Source: a bacterium
Lineage (GTDB): Bacteria; Krumholzibacteriota; Krumholzibacteriia; WVZY01
Assembly (NCBI GenBank): GCA_027296025.1
Contig: JAPUJU010000302.1
Location: 1-9,376, forward strand
DNA length: 9,376 nt
Direction: 5' to 3'
The translations under genes and the position numbers were made by a program. The number at the start of each line of letters is the position of its first letter. Within the stretch, counting starts at the first letter, position 1. Shown piece after piece: positions 1-7,264 of the stretch. Below the pieces are notes generated by a model. That model worked only from the letters and a program-made list of their open reading frames with translations, was not told the origin of the DNA and did not search any database.

Positions 1-214
1 TTCGATTTCGTCAGGCTCGGCCTGCAAGTCGGGCTCGCCGAAGCCGACACATGTTCTGCTGGCGATGGGAAGAAACGAAGAGGAAGCACACTGCTCGGTC
101 CGATTCTCCCTTGCCCATGACACGACACAAAAAGATATCGACAAAAGTGTTGCTGCGCTGGGGGGCGTGCTCGAAGAGCTGGAATCGACTGTTCGTTTCC
201 TGCCCTGCAAGTAG
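1..214 (+). CDS. Cysteine desulfurase, class I (IscS/NifS type), C-terminal end (5' truncated)
   Basis: The reading frame is open from base 2 to a TAG at 212-214, giving 70 codons with no start in the window, so this is the 3' end of a gene. It opens with the class I active-site segment SSGSACKSGSPKPTHVLLAMG-like (quoted in part: SSGSACKSGS). The Cys encoded at 23-25 is the persulfide-forming nucleophile of the family. Then follow the conserved tail elements GRNEEEAH and VRFSLAHDTTQKDID, which match the end of IscS/NifS proteins. Known role: PLP-dependent removal of sulfur from L-cysteine, giving alanine and an enzyme persulfide for Fe-S clusters or thiolated cofactors. The long loop form of the motif (SSGSAC) separates it from class II SufS/CsdA enzymes. 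The protein ends shortly after the last helix, and I see no fused extra domain. The next gene starts 23 bp downstream on the same strand, so the two may be cotranscribed. Whether this is IscS, NifS or a tRNA-thiolation paralogue cannot be told without the upstream neighbours. Confidence 0.93.
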   Translation, partial: SISSGSACKSGSPKPTHVLLAMGRNEEEAHCSVRFSLAHDTTQKDIDKSVAALGGVLEELESTVRFLPCK

Positions 215-220
215 TCTGTA

Positions 221-229
221 GAGAGAAGG
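221..229 (+). promoter_or_regulatory. Ribosome binding site of the pabB-pabC fusion
   Basis: GAGAGAAGG ends 8 nt before the GTG at 238-240. It lies in the 23-bp gap after the desulfurase stop codon and supports the GTG as the true start. No other start with comparable spacing is seen nearby. Confidence 0.6.
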
Positions 230-237
230 TTTTATAC

Positions 238-2118
238 GTGACACATCCGGTCGACAAAACAGGCGGGGCGGTTTACGCGTTACTGGAGACGCGGCGGCCC
301 GGCGGCGAATCGGGTCCGTCGATGTTTTTCAACGACGTGTTACACACCCTTGTTCTTCGTCCCGGTGACGACGAGCGTGCGTTCTTTTCGGCGCTCGACG
401 ATGCAACGGCGTCCGGGTTGTGGGCGTGCGGCTACTTCAGTTATGAGCTGGGATACCTCCTGCAGCCGCATCTCCGGCACTTTCTCGATACACGGGCGCC
501 GCGCGTGCCGCTTGTCTGGGTCGGGCTGTTTGGTGAGCCGCGGTATGTGGATACGGAACGTGCTGCCGACCTTCTCGATACGGTAAGAGGTGTGCCCGGG
601 GGTCGCGGGAAGTTGCCCGGTCCCCATCCGCCACCCGCACCCGGCTATCGGATTCGTGATTTTCGAATGGACACAAACCGTGAGGAATACTATCGGGCAC
701 TCGCACACATTCGAACACATCTCGTGGACGGGGAGAGCTACCAGGTGAACTTCACGCACAAGTACCGCTTTCAACTGGATGGTTCACCGGAGGCGCTCTA
801 CCTCGCGCTGAGGGAGCGTCAACCGGTTGAATACTCGGCCTGTATCAGCGATGGAACGCAAACGATACTCTCCCTCTCACCCGAACTCTTTGTGAAGTGC
901 GAAGGGAAGCTTGTTTCCGCAAAACCGATGAAGGGGACGACCGGCCGCGGGCGAACGTCCGCGGAAGATCACGAAGCGGCGGAATGGTTGAAACACGACG
1001 AGAAGAACCGGGCGGAAAACGTGATGATCGTGGACATGGTACGAAACGATCTCGGCCGTATCGCCGAACCTGGATCTGTTCGGGTGCCGAACCTTTTCGA
1101 CGTCGAACGGTATAAGACACTTTTTCAGATGACCTCAACCGTCAAGGCAACGCTTCGACCGGGCATGAGCTCACGTCAATATATGGAGGCGCTCTTTCCG
1201 TGTGCTTCGGTCACCGGAGCGCCAAAGAAGCGAACGATGGAGATCATTGCTGAGCTGGAGAAGGAACCGCGCGGTGTCTATACCGGCGCGATCGGTTACA
1301 TATCGCCGGACGGCCGATCGTGCCTGAGCGTGGCCATTCGAACGATTGTCGTGGATGCCGACGGTGGCGCTGAAATGGGAATTGGCAGCGGCATCGTCCA
1401 CGATTCGGACCCCGCGGCCGAGTATGAAGAATGCCGGCTCAAGGGAAAGTTTCTCACGGATGCCACCCCGGAGTTCGCCCTGATTGAAACGATGCGCGCG
1501 GAAAAGGGTGTCATTTATCTGCGCGACGAGCACCTCGAACGCTTGAGAGAATCGGCGGGATACTTCGATTTTCCGTTCAGCATCGAAAAAATATTGCGGA
1601 AGATCGAGGAAGCTCTTACGGCATCGGATGGAGGGATGATACAACTTCGGCTCCTGCTCCACAGAGACGGGCACCTCAGCTGTGAGTCCTCGTGCGTGGC
1701 GCCGTCGTACTCGGAGATGGCGCACGTCAGAATATCCGGCGAAGTGACCGACTCGAGCGACCCCTTCCTCTACCACAAGACCACACACCGGCCTCTCTAC
1801 GATCGGGAACGGCACACGGATGACGGTGTCGACGATGTGATTTTCCTCAACGAGAAGGGTGAAGTGACGGAGGGCGCGATCTCGAACATCTTCGTCGACA
1901 TCGACGGTGTTCTCTGTACACCGCCCGTCTCCTGCGGTGTTCTGCCGGGTACGCTGCGCCGGAGCCTGCTCGAGTCGGGAAAGTGTATTGAACGTGTCGT
2001 CACGCTCGCCGATTTGGATCGAAGCCGGGCTCTGTATATCGGTAACTCGGTACGGGGTCTCGTTCGAGCGGTGTGTGAATCGTGTGAGAGAAAACAAAGC
2101 CCATCGGCTTCCGGGTAG
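238..2118 (+). CDS. pabBC: Aminodeoxychorismate synthase component I fused to aminodeoxychorismate lyase (PabB-PabC)
   Basis: A 626-residue bifunctional enzyme of 4-aminobenzoate synthesis for folate. Residues about 1-406 are a chorismate-binding PabB domain: GYFSYELGY (65-73), GESYQVNFT (165-173), SPELF (214-218), PMKGT (230-234), VDMVRNDLGRI (265-275), CASVTGAPK (322-330), GSGIVHDSDP (383-392) and EYEECRLKGKFL (395-406). Lys232 in PMKGT is at the position of the catalytic lysine of PabB, which favours PabB over anthranilate synthase TrpE. Residues about 411-612 are a fold-type IV PLP domain like PabC: FALIETMR (413-420), HKTTHR with the probable PLP lysine K514, TEGAISNIF (544-552), GVLPGTLR (567-574) and YIGNSVRG (600-607). 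The product converts chorismate to aminodeoxychorismate, using ammonia from a PabA glutaminase not in this window, and then releases 4-aminobenzoate and pyruvate. The GTG start has a good ribosome binding site. The gene ends 6 bp from the convergent SGNH gene. Such fusions are known in many bacteria and often annotated as PabB only. Confidence 0.95.
   Translation: MTHPVDKTGGAVYALLETRRPGGESGPSMFFNDVLHTLVLRPGDDERAFFSALDDATASGLWACGYFSYELGYLLQPHLRHFLDTRAPRVPLVWVGLFGEPRYVDTERAADLLDTVRGVPGGRGKLPGPHPPPAPGYRIRDFRMDTNREEYYRALAHIRTHLVDGESYQVNFTHKYRFQLDGSPEALYLALRERQPVEYSACISDGTQTILSLSPELFVKCEGKLVSAKPMKGTTGRGRTSAEDHEAAEWLKHDEKNRAENVMIVDMVRNDLGRIAEPGSVRVPNLFDVERYKTLFQMTSTVKATLRPGMSSRQYMEALFPCASVTGAPKKRTMEIIAELEKEPRGVYTGAIGYISPDGRSCLSVAIRTIVVDADGGAEMGIGSGIVHDSDPAAEYEECRLKGKFLTDATPEFALIETMRAEKGVIYLRDEHLERLRESAGYFDFPFSIEKILRKIEEALTASDGGMIQLRLLLHRDGHLSCESSCVAPSYSEMAHVRISGEVTDSSDPFLYHKTTHRPLYDRERHTDDGVDDVIFLNEKGEVTEGAISNIFVDIDGVLCTPPVSCGVLPGTLRRSLLESGKCIERVVTLADLDRSRALYIGNSVRGLVRAVCESCERKQSPSASG
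2091..2110 (-). terminator. Possible intrinsic terminator for the minus-strand operon, inside the 3' end of pabBC
   Basis: Read on the minus strand, AAGCC-GATG-GGCTT forms a 5-bp stem with a 4-nt loop (2110 to 2097), followed by TGTTTT (2096-2091). It lies about 15 bases past the SGNH stop codon. The stem is short, so this is a weak candidate. The position is right for ending the seven-gene operon before it runs far into the convergent gene. Confidence 0.3.
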
Positions 2119-2124
2119 TCTCCC

Positions 2125-3291
2125 TTACTCCATGTCGCGCGTCAGGAAATTCGCCGTCAACTCTGCGACGCGCCGAGCACCCTGTTCGTTCAGATGCACG
2201 TCGTCGTAGAAGATGGTGGTGTCGGCCGGCACGTGAGGTGCGAGGTCGAGGCAGTCAACGCCGGCAGCGGCACACACCTCCATCAGTCGAAGGTTGAAGC
2301 GGTCGAGCCCCGCTCGGAGGGCCGTGACGGAATAGTATTCACCCGGCTCCCGCACACGTTGATCGCCGATGGCTCCAAACCACAGCAGCCGGGATAACTC
2401 CGGCGGCATGTCACCCCGCCACATACTCGGGTGCGTGAGGAAAACAATCCGGCAATGGTGTTGCCGCGCGAGTTCGATCATCGCCCGGACGTTGCGTGCG
2501 TACTCATCGAGGGCACCTTCGAGGTCAGGAAGCGCATCTCGAAACGCTGTCGCCGACGCTCGCCGAGCTCGTCGCTCCTGGTAGGCGAAGCCGCGGTCAT
2601 CCGGGAGAAGTGTCCGGCGCGCGACTACCCACATGAGCTCGGTACTGCGTCGCCACAGCTCCAGGCGTTTGTGTGGCGGAAGCGTCCGGTTGTAACTGTC
2701 CGGCCGGATACTGAACGAACGCCTCACAAGCGCGCTTTCAGCTTCCGGTTCCTCCATGACGCGGGGAGTGTAGGCATCGTCCATGGCAAGACGGTAGGTC
2801 AGGTCGTTTACCCCGCCGAGGACGACGACCACATCGATATCTTCGAACTGCGGAAGGAGAAAGTACAGGTGGGTGCGATGGTGGAGCGACGTTATGCCGC
2901 TTCGTCCCGCGTTGCCGACCCAGACGCGGCGCCCGGAAAATTTCTGCTGCAGTTGCTGTTGCAGTTGCTGCGGCCATGCTTCGGGTTGGTCGAGGTATGA
3001 GCACTCGGACGAACTCCCGCCGACGACCAGAATTTTGTATTTAACATCCGACCCCACCTCGTCGCCACGCACACCCGCGGAGTTGATGATCACGTGCGCC
3101 GTTCCGTTGACGCCGGGAAGATACTCGGGCGACGGCTCGAACGTCACGTGCATACCGGGAGGCCACACGTAGAAACGGTCTCGTGGCGGGCCGATGGCGC
3201 GCAGCGAGAACTCAAACGCAACAGCTACCACCACAAGCCCCGCCACGACGACTGCAATGCCGGCAAGCCATTTCCGAAGTCGCGGATTCAT
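2125..3291 (-). CDS. Membrane-anchored SGNH/GDSL-family hydrolase
   Basis: A 388-residue protein with one N-terminal membrane helix (about residues 8-30), then a soluble domain probably on the outer face. All SGNH blocks are visible. Block I is GGSSSEC (91-97), with Ser93 as likely nucleophile in place of the usual GDS. Block II is GNAGRSG (126-132). Block III is GGVND (159-163). Block V is DDVHLNEQG (363-371), giving the Asp363/His366 pair. The GGS(S/T) form followed by a WPxxL segment is typical of membrane-linked SGNH proteins found near glycan genes; these are often esterases or O-acyl-modifying enzymes. Substrate is unknown; deacetylation or acyl transfer on a sugar is inference. The start has AGGAG 11 nt upstream (3303-3307). 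It is the last gene of the minus-strand operon, 18 bp after the flippase-like gene, and is convergent with pabBC. A Gln-rich stretch at 108-116 is encoded by a small tandem repeat. Confidence 0.88.
   Translation of the reverse strand: MNPRLRKWLAGIAVVVAGLVVVAVAFEFSLRAIGPPRDRFYVWPPGMHVTFEPSPEYLPGVNGTAHVIINSAGVRGDEVGSDVKYKILVVGGSSSECSYLDQPEAWPQQLQQQLQQKFSGRRVWVGNAGRSGITSLHHRTHLYFLLPQFEDIDVVVVLGGVNDLTYRLAMDDAYTPRVMEEPEAESALVRRSFSIRPDSYNRTLPPHKRLELWRRSTELMWVVARRTLLPDDRGFAYQERRARRASATAFRDALPDLEGALDEYARNVRAMIELARQHHCRIVFLTHPSMWRGDMPPELSRLLWFGAIGDQRVREPGEYYSVTALRAGLDRFNLRLMEVCAAAGVDCLDLAPHVPADTTIFYDDVHLNEQGARRVAELTANFLTRDME
2949..2970 (+). repeat. Short tandem repeat encoding a Gln-rich helix in the SGNH protein
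   Basis: The 12-bp unit GCAGTTGCTGTT at 2949-2960 is followed by GCAGTTGCTG at 2961-2970. On the minus strand it codes for QQLQQQLQQ-type sequence at residues about 108-116. The repeat is in frame, so loss or gain of a unit would change helix length by four residues without a frameshift. Confidence 0.6.
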
Positions 3292-3309
3292 AGCGTGTGA
3301 TTCTCCTGG

Positions 3310-4278
3310 TTACCGGCTACTGGACAAATCGCTGAACCGGAGCCCTTCACGCCCGAGCAACGTGAGCCCTATGATCGTGACGGGAAAAAACGTTCCCGCG
3401 TGAAAGAGCAACGAATAGGCAAGGGCCTCGCTTTTGGGAATTCCGTAAGTTGCAAGGCCCACGATACATGCATACTGTGTCACACCGATATATGCCGGGG
3501 CGGAAGGTATCATGGATCCCAGCGAAACGAGAACTAGTAATGTGACGCTTGCGACAAAGGGAAGATGAATCCCGACCGCGGGAAGGCATGCCCACAACGC
3601 AAACGCAGCAGTCACCCATACGAGCGCTGACAAGAGAATGATAGGTAGGATCGTATCGGTGCGACTCAGCGTGGCGAGCCCGACAGTGAAGGAACGCGTT
3701 GCCGTCACCGCACGGTCACGGAACCTCCCGGGCAGCGGAGACAGGGCGCGTTCGAATACGCGTGACACAGCCGCCTGATGTCTTTCCATCAGGTAAAGAG
3801 AGATGATCCCGAGAATATTCACCGTTAGCAACCACCATCCTGTGCGCTGAAGCCACGCAGGGCCGGAAGAAAACATCAGACTCACCCAGAGCAGCGCGAG
3901 CAGCGAGAAGACGTCAACAATTCGTTCGTAGACAATCGTCGCGAAGGAGGCGGTGCGGCTCACGGATTCTTTCCTTCCTATGACATATGCGCGAACGATT
4001 TCTCCGAGCCGCGCCGGGAGAAGGTTGTTGGCCATGAGTCCGATAAATGTTGCCGACAGCAGGCTGGCCGTCGAAATGCGCTTAATCGGGAGCATGATGA
4101 ATTTCCAGCGCCAGGCACGCGCGACGACATTGATAAGTCCGACTGTAATCGAGAGCGCGAAATAGCCGACATGGGTTTGCCGAAGAACGGATCCCAGAAT
4201 CGACCAGTTTACATCGCGGACGGCTAAGTAGAAGAACGCGCCACTGATAATGGAACCGATAATCAGTTTGCGTTTCAT
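3310..4278 (-). CDS. Flippase-like integral membrane protein (UPF0104 / lysylphosphatidylglycerol synthase TM family)
   Basis: A 322-residue polytopic membrane protein. Family signatures are RAWRW (54-58), NNLLPARLGEIVRAY (84-98), YERIVD (117-122) and PAYIGVTQYA (261-270). Hydrophobic segments lie near residues 6-20, 38-52, 72-88, 122-136, 147-164, 211-232, 241-257 and 285-308. The family shares the membrane domain of MprF, which flips lysyl-phosphatidylglycerol. A related domain is fused to the GT2 domain of archaeal AglD, a dolichol-phosphate sugar enzyme. There is no C-terminal aminoacyl-transfer domain here, so it is not a full MprF. Inferred role: movement of a lipid-linked sugar across the membrane. 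The open frame extends back to 4437, but the added 53 residues are charged, lie wholly inside the SDR gene and do not resemble the family. The ATG at 4276-4278 lies one base after the SDR stop, with AGGA 11 nt upstream (4290-4293). Confidence 0.88.
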   Translation of the reverse strand: MKRKLIIGSIISGAFFYLAVRDVNWSILGSVLRQTHVGYFALSITVGLINVVARAWRWKFIMLPIKRISTASLLSATFIGLMANNLLPARLGEIVRAYVIGRKESVSRTASFATIVYERIVDVFSLLALLWVSLMFSSGPAWLQRTGWWLLTVNILGIISLYLMERHQAAVSRVFERALSPLPGRFRDRAVTATRSFTVGLATLSRTDTILPIILLSALVWVTAAFALWACLPAVGIHLPFVASVTLLVLVSLGSMIPSAPAYIGVTQYACIVGLATYGIPKSEALAYSLLFHAGTFFPVTIIGLTLLGREGLRFSDLSSSR

Positions 4279-4279
4279 A

Positions 4280-5218
4280 TTAATTCGTGTCCTGTCGTCC
4301 GTGAGTGTGATCTCCTGTATGCAGGGCGGACGCCCTCTCCCGGGCAGATACTTCATCGCTCGCCGCGCGCGCGACGAGGCCATCGAGGGTTTCCTCTTCA
4401 CGACCGAACCGGGCAAAGTCAGATTCGAACTCCACAAAGCGCCCGGCTCGAAGTCCGCGCAGGTTTGTACTGTTGACCGGCAGCTTCAGGGGCAACCGCT
4501 CGAGTATCATGAGAAGCCATAGAACCGGTAGTGACGAAACGGGAAAAAACCGGCAACGAAAGCGAAAATGGTTCCGGATGCTTTTCATCACGTCGCGCAG
4601 CGTATGCGGTGTCGGTTGCTGAACACGCCAGACTCCGCCACGCATGCTTTCGCCACGCGATTCGATGCACCGGCACAGTATCTCACAGAGAGCGTGAATA
4701 CCGAGGACGTAGACTCGCGGGCTCCCGTTGTCCAGAAGCGGTACGATGGGGAATCGGCGCTGGCTTGCCTTCATCTGTTCGAACATACCGCCGTTGCCAA
4801 CCACAAGTCCCAGACGAAAAGCCACTTCCCCCGACGACTTAAACTTGTTTTCGAGGGCAAACTTCGAACGCCCGTACTCCGAGGCGGCGTCAGCCTGCGC
4901 GGAAAGGCTGCTCAGGAGAATCTGGAGGCCGACGCCGTGGGCCCTTGCCTCGTCGAACCACCGGCTCGTGCCGACTACGTTGGTCTCATATTCGTTTGCG
5001 CCCGTATGGTTCGCGCAGTGCACGATCGCATCGATGGGCTGCTCGCTCAAAGCAGGTTCCAGCGTTTCGCCGAGAGCGGCCGTGTGAGTTTTATCAAACT
5101 CGGCATTCCGACTCGTGCTTCGCGACACACCGATGACGTGGTGCCCCTTCTGCTTGAGCAGGACGGCAAGATGTCCGGCAATAAATCCGCCGGCACCGGT
5201 AATGAGGACCGTTTTCAT
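4280..5218 (-). CDS. NAD(P)-dependent epimerase/dehydratase, extended SDR family
   Basis: A 312-residue Rossmann-fold protein. The N-terminal dinucleotide site is GAGGFIAGH (8-16), with the GxxGxxG pattern. The catalytic set is complete: SS at 103-104 in LLSSLSA and Tyr115-xxx-Lys119 in YGRSKFALE. The segment IVHCAN (65-70) fits the usual strand-4 motif. The C-terminal part (about 225-290) holds a hydrophobic stretch and a tail ending in FARFGREEETLDGLV, like the sugar-binding end of nucleotide-sugar epimerases. Family members act on UDP- or dTDP-sugars or on lipid-linked keto-sugars; the substrate here cannot be read from sequence. The ATG overlaps the GMC stop in an ATGA junction (5215-5218), a sign of translational coupling, with AGAGG about 10 nt upstream. 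The downstream flippase-like gene begins one base after its TAA. Placement directly after an FAD oxidoreductase raises the possibility that it reduces the keto product of that enzyme. Confidence 0.88.
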   Translation of the reverse strand: MKTVLITGAGGFIAGHLAVLLKQKGHHVIGVSRSTSRNAEFDKTHTAALGETLEPALSEQPIDAIVHCANHTGANEYETNVVGTSRWFDEARAHGVGLQILLSSLSAQADAASEYGRSKFALENKFKSSGEVAFRLGLVVGNGGMFEQMKASQRRFPIVPLLDNGSPRVYVLGIHALCEILCRCIESRGESMRGGVWRVQQPTPHTLRDVMKSIRNHFRFRCRFFPVSSLPVLWLLMILERLPLKLPVNSTNLRGLRAGRFVEFESDFARFGREEETLDGLVARAASDEVSARERASALHTGDHTHGRQDTN

Positions 5219-6786
5219 CTGTTCTTTACCTCTTTCGCAACGCCGTGAGCGATGCGCATCGCGTTGGCCATCATGGCGAACGACATGTTTTTTGCCGTCA
5301 GCCTCGAAAATGACGCGGAGTCGGCAATGAAAACGTTTTCCGTTCCGCCGAGCCGTCCATCCGGCGTGCAGCGGTAGCGCCCGCCGGACTCGTGCATCGG
5401 CAGCGTCCCTGCGTAGTGTACGGAGTGACCGGCCGGGACGCGAACCAGGAGCCGCCCGAACGTCCAGGCGCCAAGTCGCCTCAGGTACCGGAGCAGCGGG
5501 CCGAGTTTGCGCAGGTCGAGAGTGTTGGGGTGCCCGACGATGCGCAGGTGCCCGTTCGCCTGGAGTGAAATGTGTGTCACCGGCTGACTGGATGCAGGAA
5601 AGAAAAGCTGCATGACGAGCATCGACGGAAGCAGTGTGCGAATAAGCGCGAGGTTAGCGCGGGCCGAGTAGGGCAGCGACGCAAAAAACTCGGCCCGGTT
5701 CGGCGCCGTGATATCCATGATGCTCCCCTGGAGTCGCATGCCGTACGTCTGCGAGTCCCATACGAGATTCAACTGGACCAGCCCGAAAGCGGTCACGTCG
5801 AGGGCGCTTCCGATGAGTTTCGGCAGGACGATGGGGAACTGCAACGCGGGATTCTCCAGAAGAGGGAGAACCGTCTCGTAATCGTCGTGCGACTGCAGAA
5901 CGATCTTCGACGTGTTTATGGCGCCCGCTGCAATGAGAAGCTTCTTCGCTTCAAACGTGCACTGTTCGCCGGTGACCGTGTCCCGTGCTTCCACGGTAAC
6001 GGCGCCGTCATGCTCTCGCCAGCGTTTCACGAGCAAACTGGTCCTATGTTCGATTCGGTTTTCAAACGACAGCCGGTCGAGCGTGTAACGCGGCGAGTAG
6101 ACGGCGGTCGATTCCTGGAAGAAATCAAGACTGCGATACGCGTAGGCGGGACGAGCGTTGCGTGCCCCTGACAACGCGCCGACTCGAGCGCGTCCGATCC
6201 GGATCTCCCGATGCTTTCGTCGTCGGTAAGCGTCGTAGAAACGTGTGATGTTTCTGGAAAGTTCAAGCGGTGGCAGCAGCCCGAGGGTCGATGAAAAGTC
6301 GCCCTCGAGGTCGTCCGCTTCGCCGCAGATACCGATTTCTTCGGTCAGTTTTTCGAAGTACGGATCCAGATCGCCGGGCTGAATCGGGAACCCTTCGAGG
6401 TCGTGGTCCGTGTACCGGTACAGGCCGGCTCCCCATGCGTTGGCGAGCCCGCCACTCGCGAAGCTCTGGATCGCACAGAAGTCCACTTCGTCAATCGGGG
6501 AAAGCGTGTGTGCGTTGCGCGTCACGTAGTCAATGTACGGAGCGGTCAGCTTTACGGGCACCTCGCGGTCGGTCAAAAGGTTCGAGAGCCCCTGCAGGTC
6601 CCGGCCGATCGTCATCTCGTACGTATCGTGACCTCTCTTGTAGTCGTAAAAATTATCGTGGACATCGCCCGGCGGGTGGGCAGGTTCCCCGACGTCCAGC
6701 ACGAGGGGGCGGATCCTGCATTGCGACAACTCCAGCGCTGCCGCCACACCCGCGGCGCCGGAACCGACAACAATCACGTTATGCAC
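5215..6786 (-). CDS. FAD-dependent oxidoreductase of the GMC family
   Basis: A 523-residue flavoprotein, a normal length for glucose-methanol-choline oxidoreductases. The FAD-binding Rossmann motif VGSGAAGVAAA (7-17) is at the N-terminus. GGLANAWGAGL (112-122) matches the second FAD region. LLIAAGAINTSKIVLQS (283-299) matches the ATG-like strand before the substrate domain. The C-terminal GMC domain contains HYAGTLPM (457-464), with His457 as probable catalytic base, and VFIADSASFSRLTAKNMSF (485-503). There is no signal peptide. The family oxidises alcohols or sugars; the electron acceptor (oxygen, quinone or a partner) is unknown. The GTG start has AGAGG at 6794-6798, 7 nt upstream, and lies 8 bp inside the preceding 146-aa gene. 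The stop overlaps the SDR start. In this context oxidation of a sugar hydroxyl, possibly on a lipid carrier, is a reasonable inference; a sterol or aliphatic alcohol is not excluded. Confidence 0.87.
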   Translation of the reverse strand: MHNVIVVGSGAAGVAAALELSQCRIRPLVLDVGEPAHPPGDVHDNFYDYKRGHDTYEMTIGRDLQGLSNLLTDREVPVKLTAPYIDYVTRNAHTLSPIDEVDFCAIQSFASGGLANAWGAGLYRYTDHDLEGFPIQPGDLDPYFEKLTEEIGICGEADDLEGDFSSTLGLLPPLELSRNITRFYDAYRRRKHREIRIGRARVGALSGARNARPAYAYRSLDFFQESTAVYSPRYTLDRLSFENRIEHRTSLLVKRWREHDGAVTVEARDTVTGEQCTFEAKKLLIAAGAINTSKIVLQSHDDYETVLPLLENPALQFPIVLPKLIGSALDVTAFGLVQLNLVWDSQTYGMRLQGSIMDITAPNRAEFFASLPYSARANLALIRTLLPSMLVMQLFFPASSQPVTHISLQANGHLRIVGHPNTLDLRKLGPLLRYLRRLGAWTFGRLLVRVPAGHSVHYAGTLPMHESGGRYRCTPDGRLGGTENVFIADSASFSRLTAKNMSFAMMANAMRIAHGVAKEVKNR

Positions 6787-7219
6787 TGCCGAGCCTCTTT
6801 AGAAGAAACCAGCCCTTGATCAGTTTCACGGTCGTCTGAAATCCACCACCGACCATCGACAGCAACCCGCCAACGAATCCTGTTTGTGAACCGACATAGT
6901 AGTGTTGATGATCGGGGTCCGTCTCAACGATGTACACCATGAGTCGAAACCGGTCGGACAGCGCAGGGACGCGATGCGTGTAGCGTGCTGCCAACTCGAG
7001 CGCTTCCAGATCGCCGATACGTTTGAGCGCGTGATCGTAAAGAACCCGTTCCTCATCGGACGTGCGCCGGTCGAGAACGGTTGCGGCCTGCACGAATCGC
7101 TCGAGAATCATTTCCGGAATCGTCTGTCTAAATACGGCCGCATAGATCCGCGCGGCGCCGCGATCGGGGTGCTGTGGTTCCACAGTAGAATCGGTGCGGG
7201 GGGAGGGAGAATTCTGCAT
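6779..7219 (-). CDS. Unrecognised 146-aa protein, possible small partner of the GMC oxidoreductase
   Basis: I do not recognise a named family with certainty. The first 20 residues are polar and probably disordered. Residues about 22-98 look all-helical (IYAAVFRQTIPEMILERFV, then charged helices with EALELAARY). The C-terminal part has a Gly-rich segment (GFVGGLLSMVGGG, 114-126) and a basic-hydrophobic helix ending KGWFLLKRL. There is no Tat or Sec signal and no clear full membrane span. Its stop overlaps the GMC start by 8 bp, so expression is tightly coupled. Several GMC dehydrogenases have a small helical partner (gluconate 2-dehydrogenase subunit 3 type), and plant long-chain alcohol oxidases carry a helical N-terminal extension. 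The order small protein then GMC and the helix-rich pattern recall these, but I cannot show homology. The ATG at 7219 has only a weak purine-rich site (GAAGCG). Confidence 0.75.
   Translation of the reverse strand: MQNSPSPRTDSTVEPQHPDRGAARIYAAVFRQTIPEMILERFVQAATVLDRRTSDEERVLYDHALKRIGDLEALELAARYTHRVPALSDRFRLMVYIVETDPDHQHYYVGSQTGFVGGLLSMVGGGFQTTVKLIKGWFLLKRLGSA
6794..6798 (-). promoter_or_regulatory. Ribosome binding site deciding the GTG start of the GMC gene
   Basis: AGAGG on the minus strand lies 7 nt before the GTG at 6786-6784 and within the last codons of the 146-aa gene. The FAD motif begins four residues after this GTG, so a later start would remove it. The GTG is therefore the only sensible start. 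Confidence 0.55.
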
Positions 7220-7264
7220 AGCGCTTCGAAATCGCTTCAGCCCGCCGGCCGGCCTCGTCGAGAA
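7220..7264 (-). other. Short intergenic gap containing a GC palindrome
   Basis: This 45-bp gap is the largest in the minus-strand operon. It holds GCCGGCCGGC (7244-7253), a self-complementary GC run. There is no T-tract after it, so it does not look like a terminator. It may simply reflect local base composition, or slow ribosomes or RNA decay between the two halves of the operon. Confidence 0.35.

Noticed and set aside
1171..2097. 308-codon open frame on the minus strand
   Set aside because: It is antisense to the PabC half of the fusion, whose motifs are conserved throughout. The antisense protein shows no family motif.
2431..3000. 189-codon open frame on the plus strand
   Set aside because: It is antisense to the SGNH hydrolase, which has all catalytic blocks in order.
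4279..4437. 53-codon upstream extension of the flippase-like gene
   Set aside because: It lies entirely within the SDR gene in another frame and does not resemble the family. The ATG at 4278 sits one base after the SDR stop.
5572..6171. 199-codon open frame on the plus strand
   Set aside because: It is antisense to the GMC oxidoreductase and has no recognisable domain. High GC content gives long false frames.
5215..6786. Assignment of the flavoprotein as DprE1
   Set aside because: DprE1 belongs to the VAO/PCMH FAD family. This protein has an N-terminal Rossmann GxGxxG site and the GMC C-terminal HxxGTxxM-type motif.
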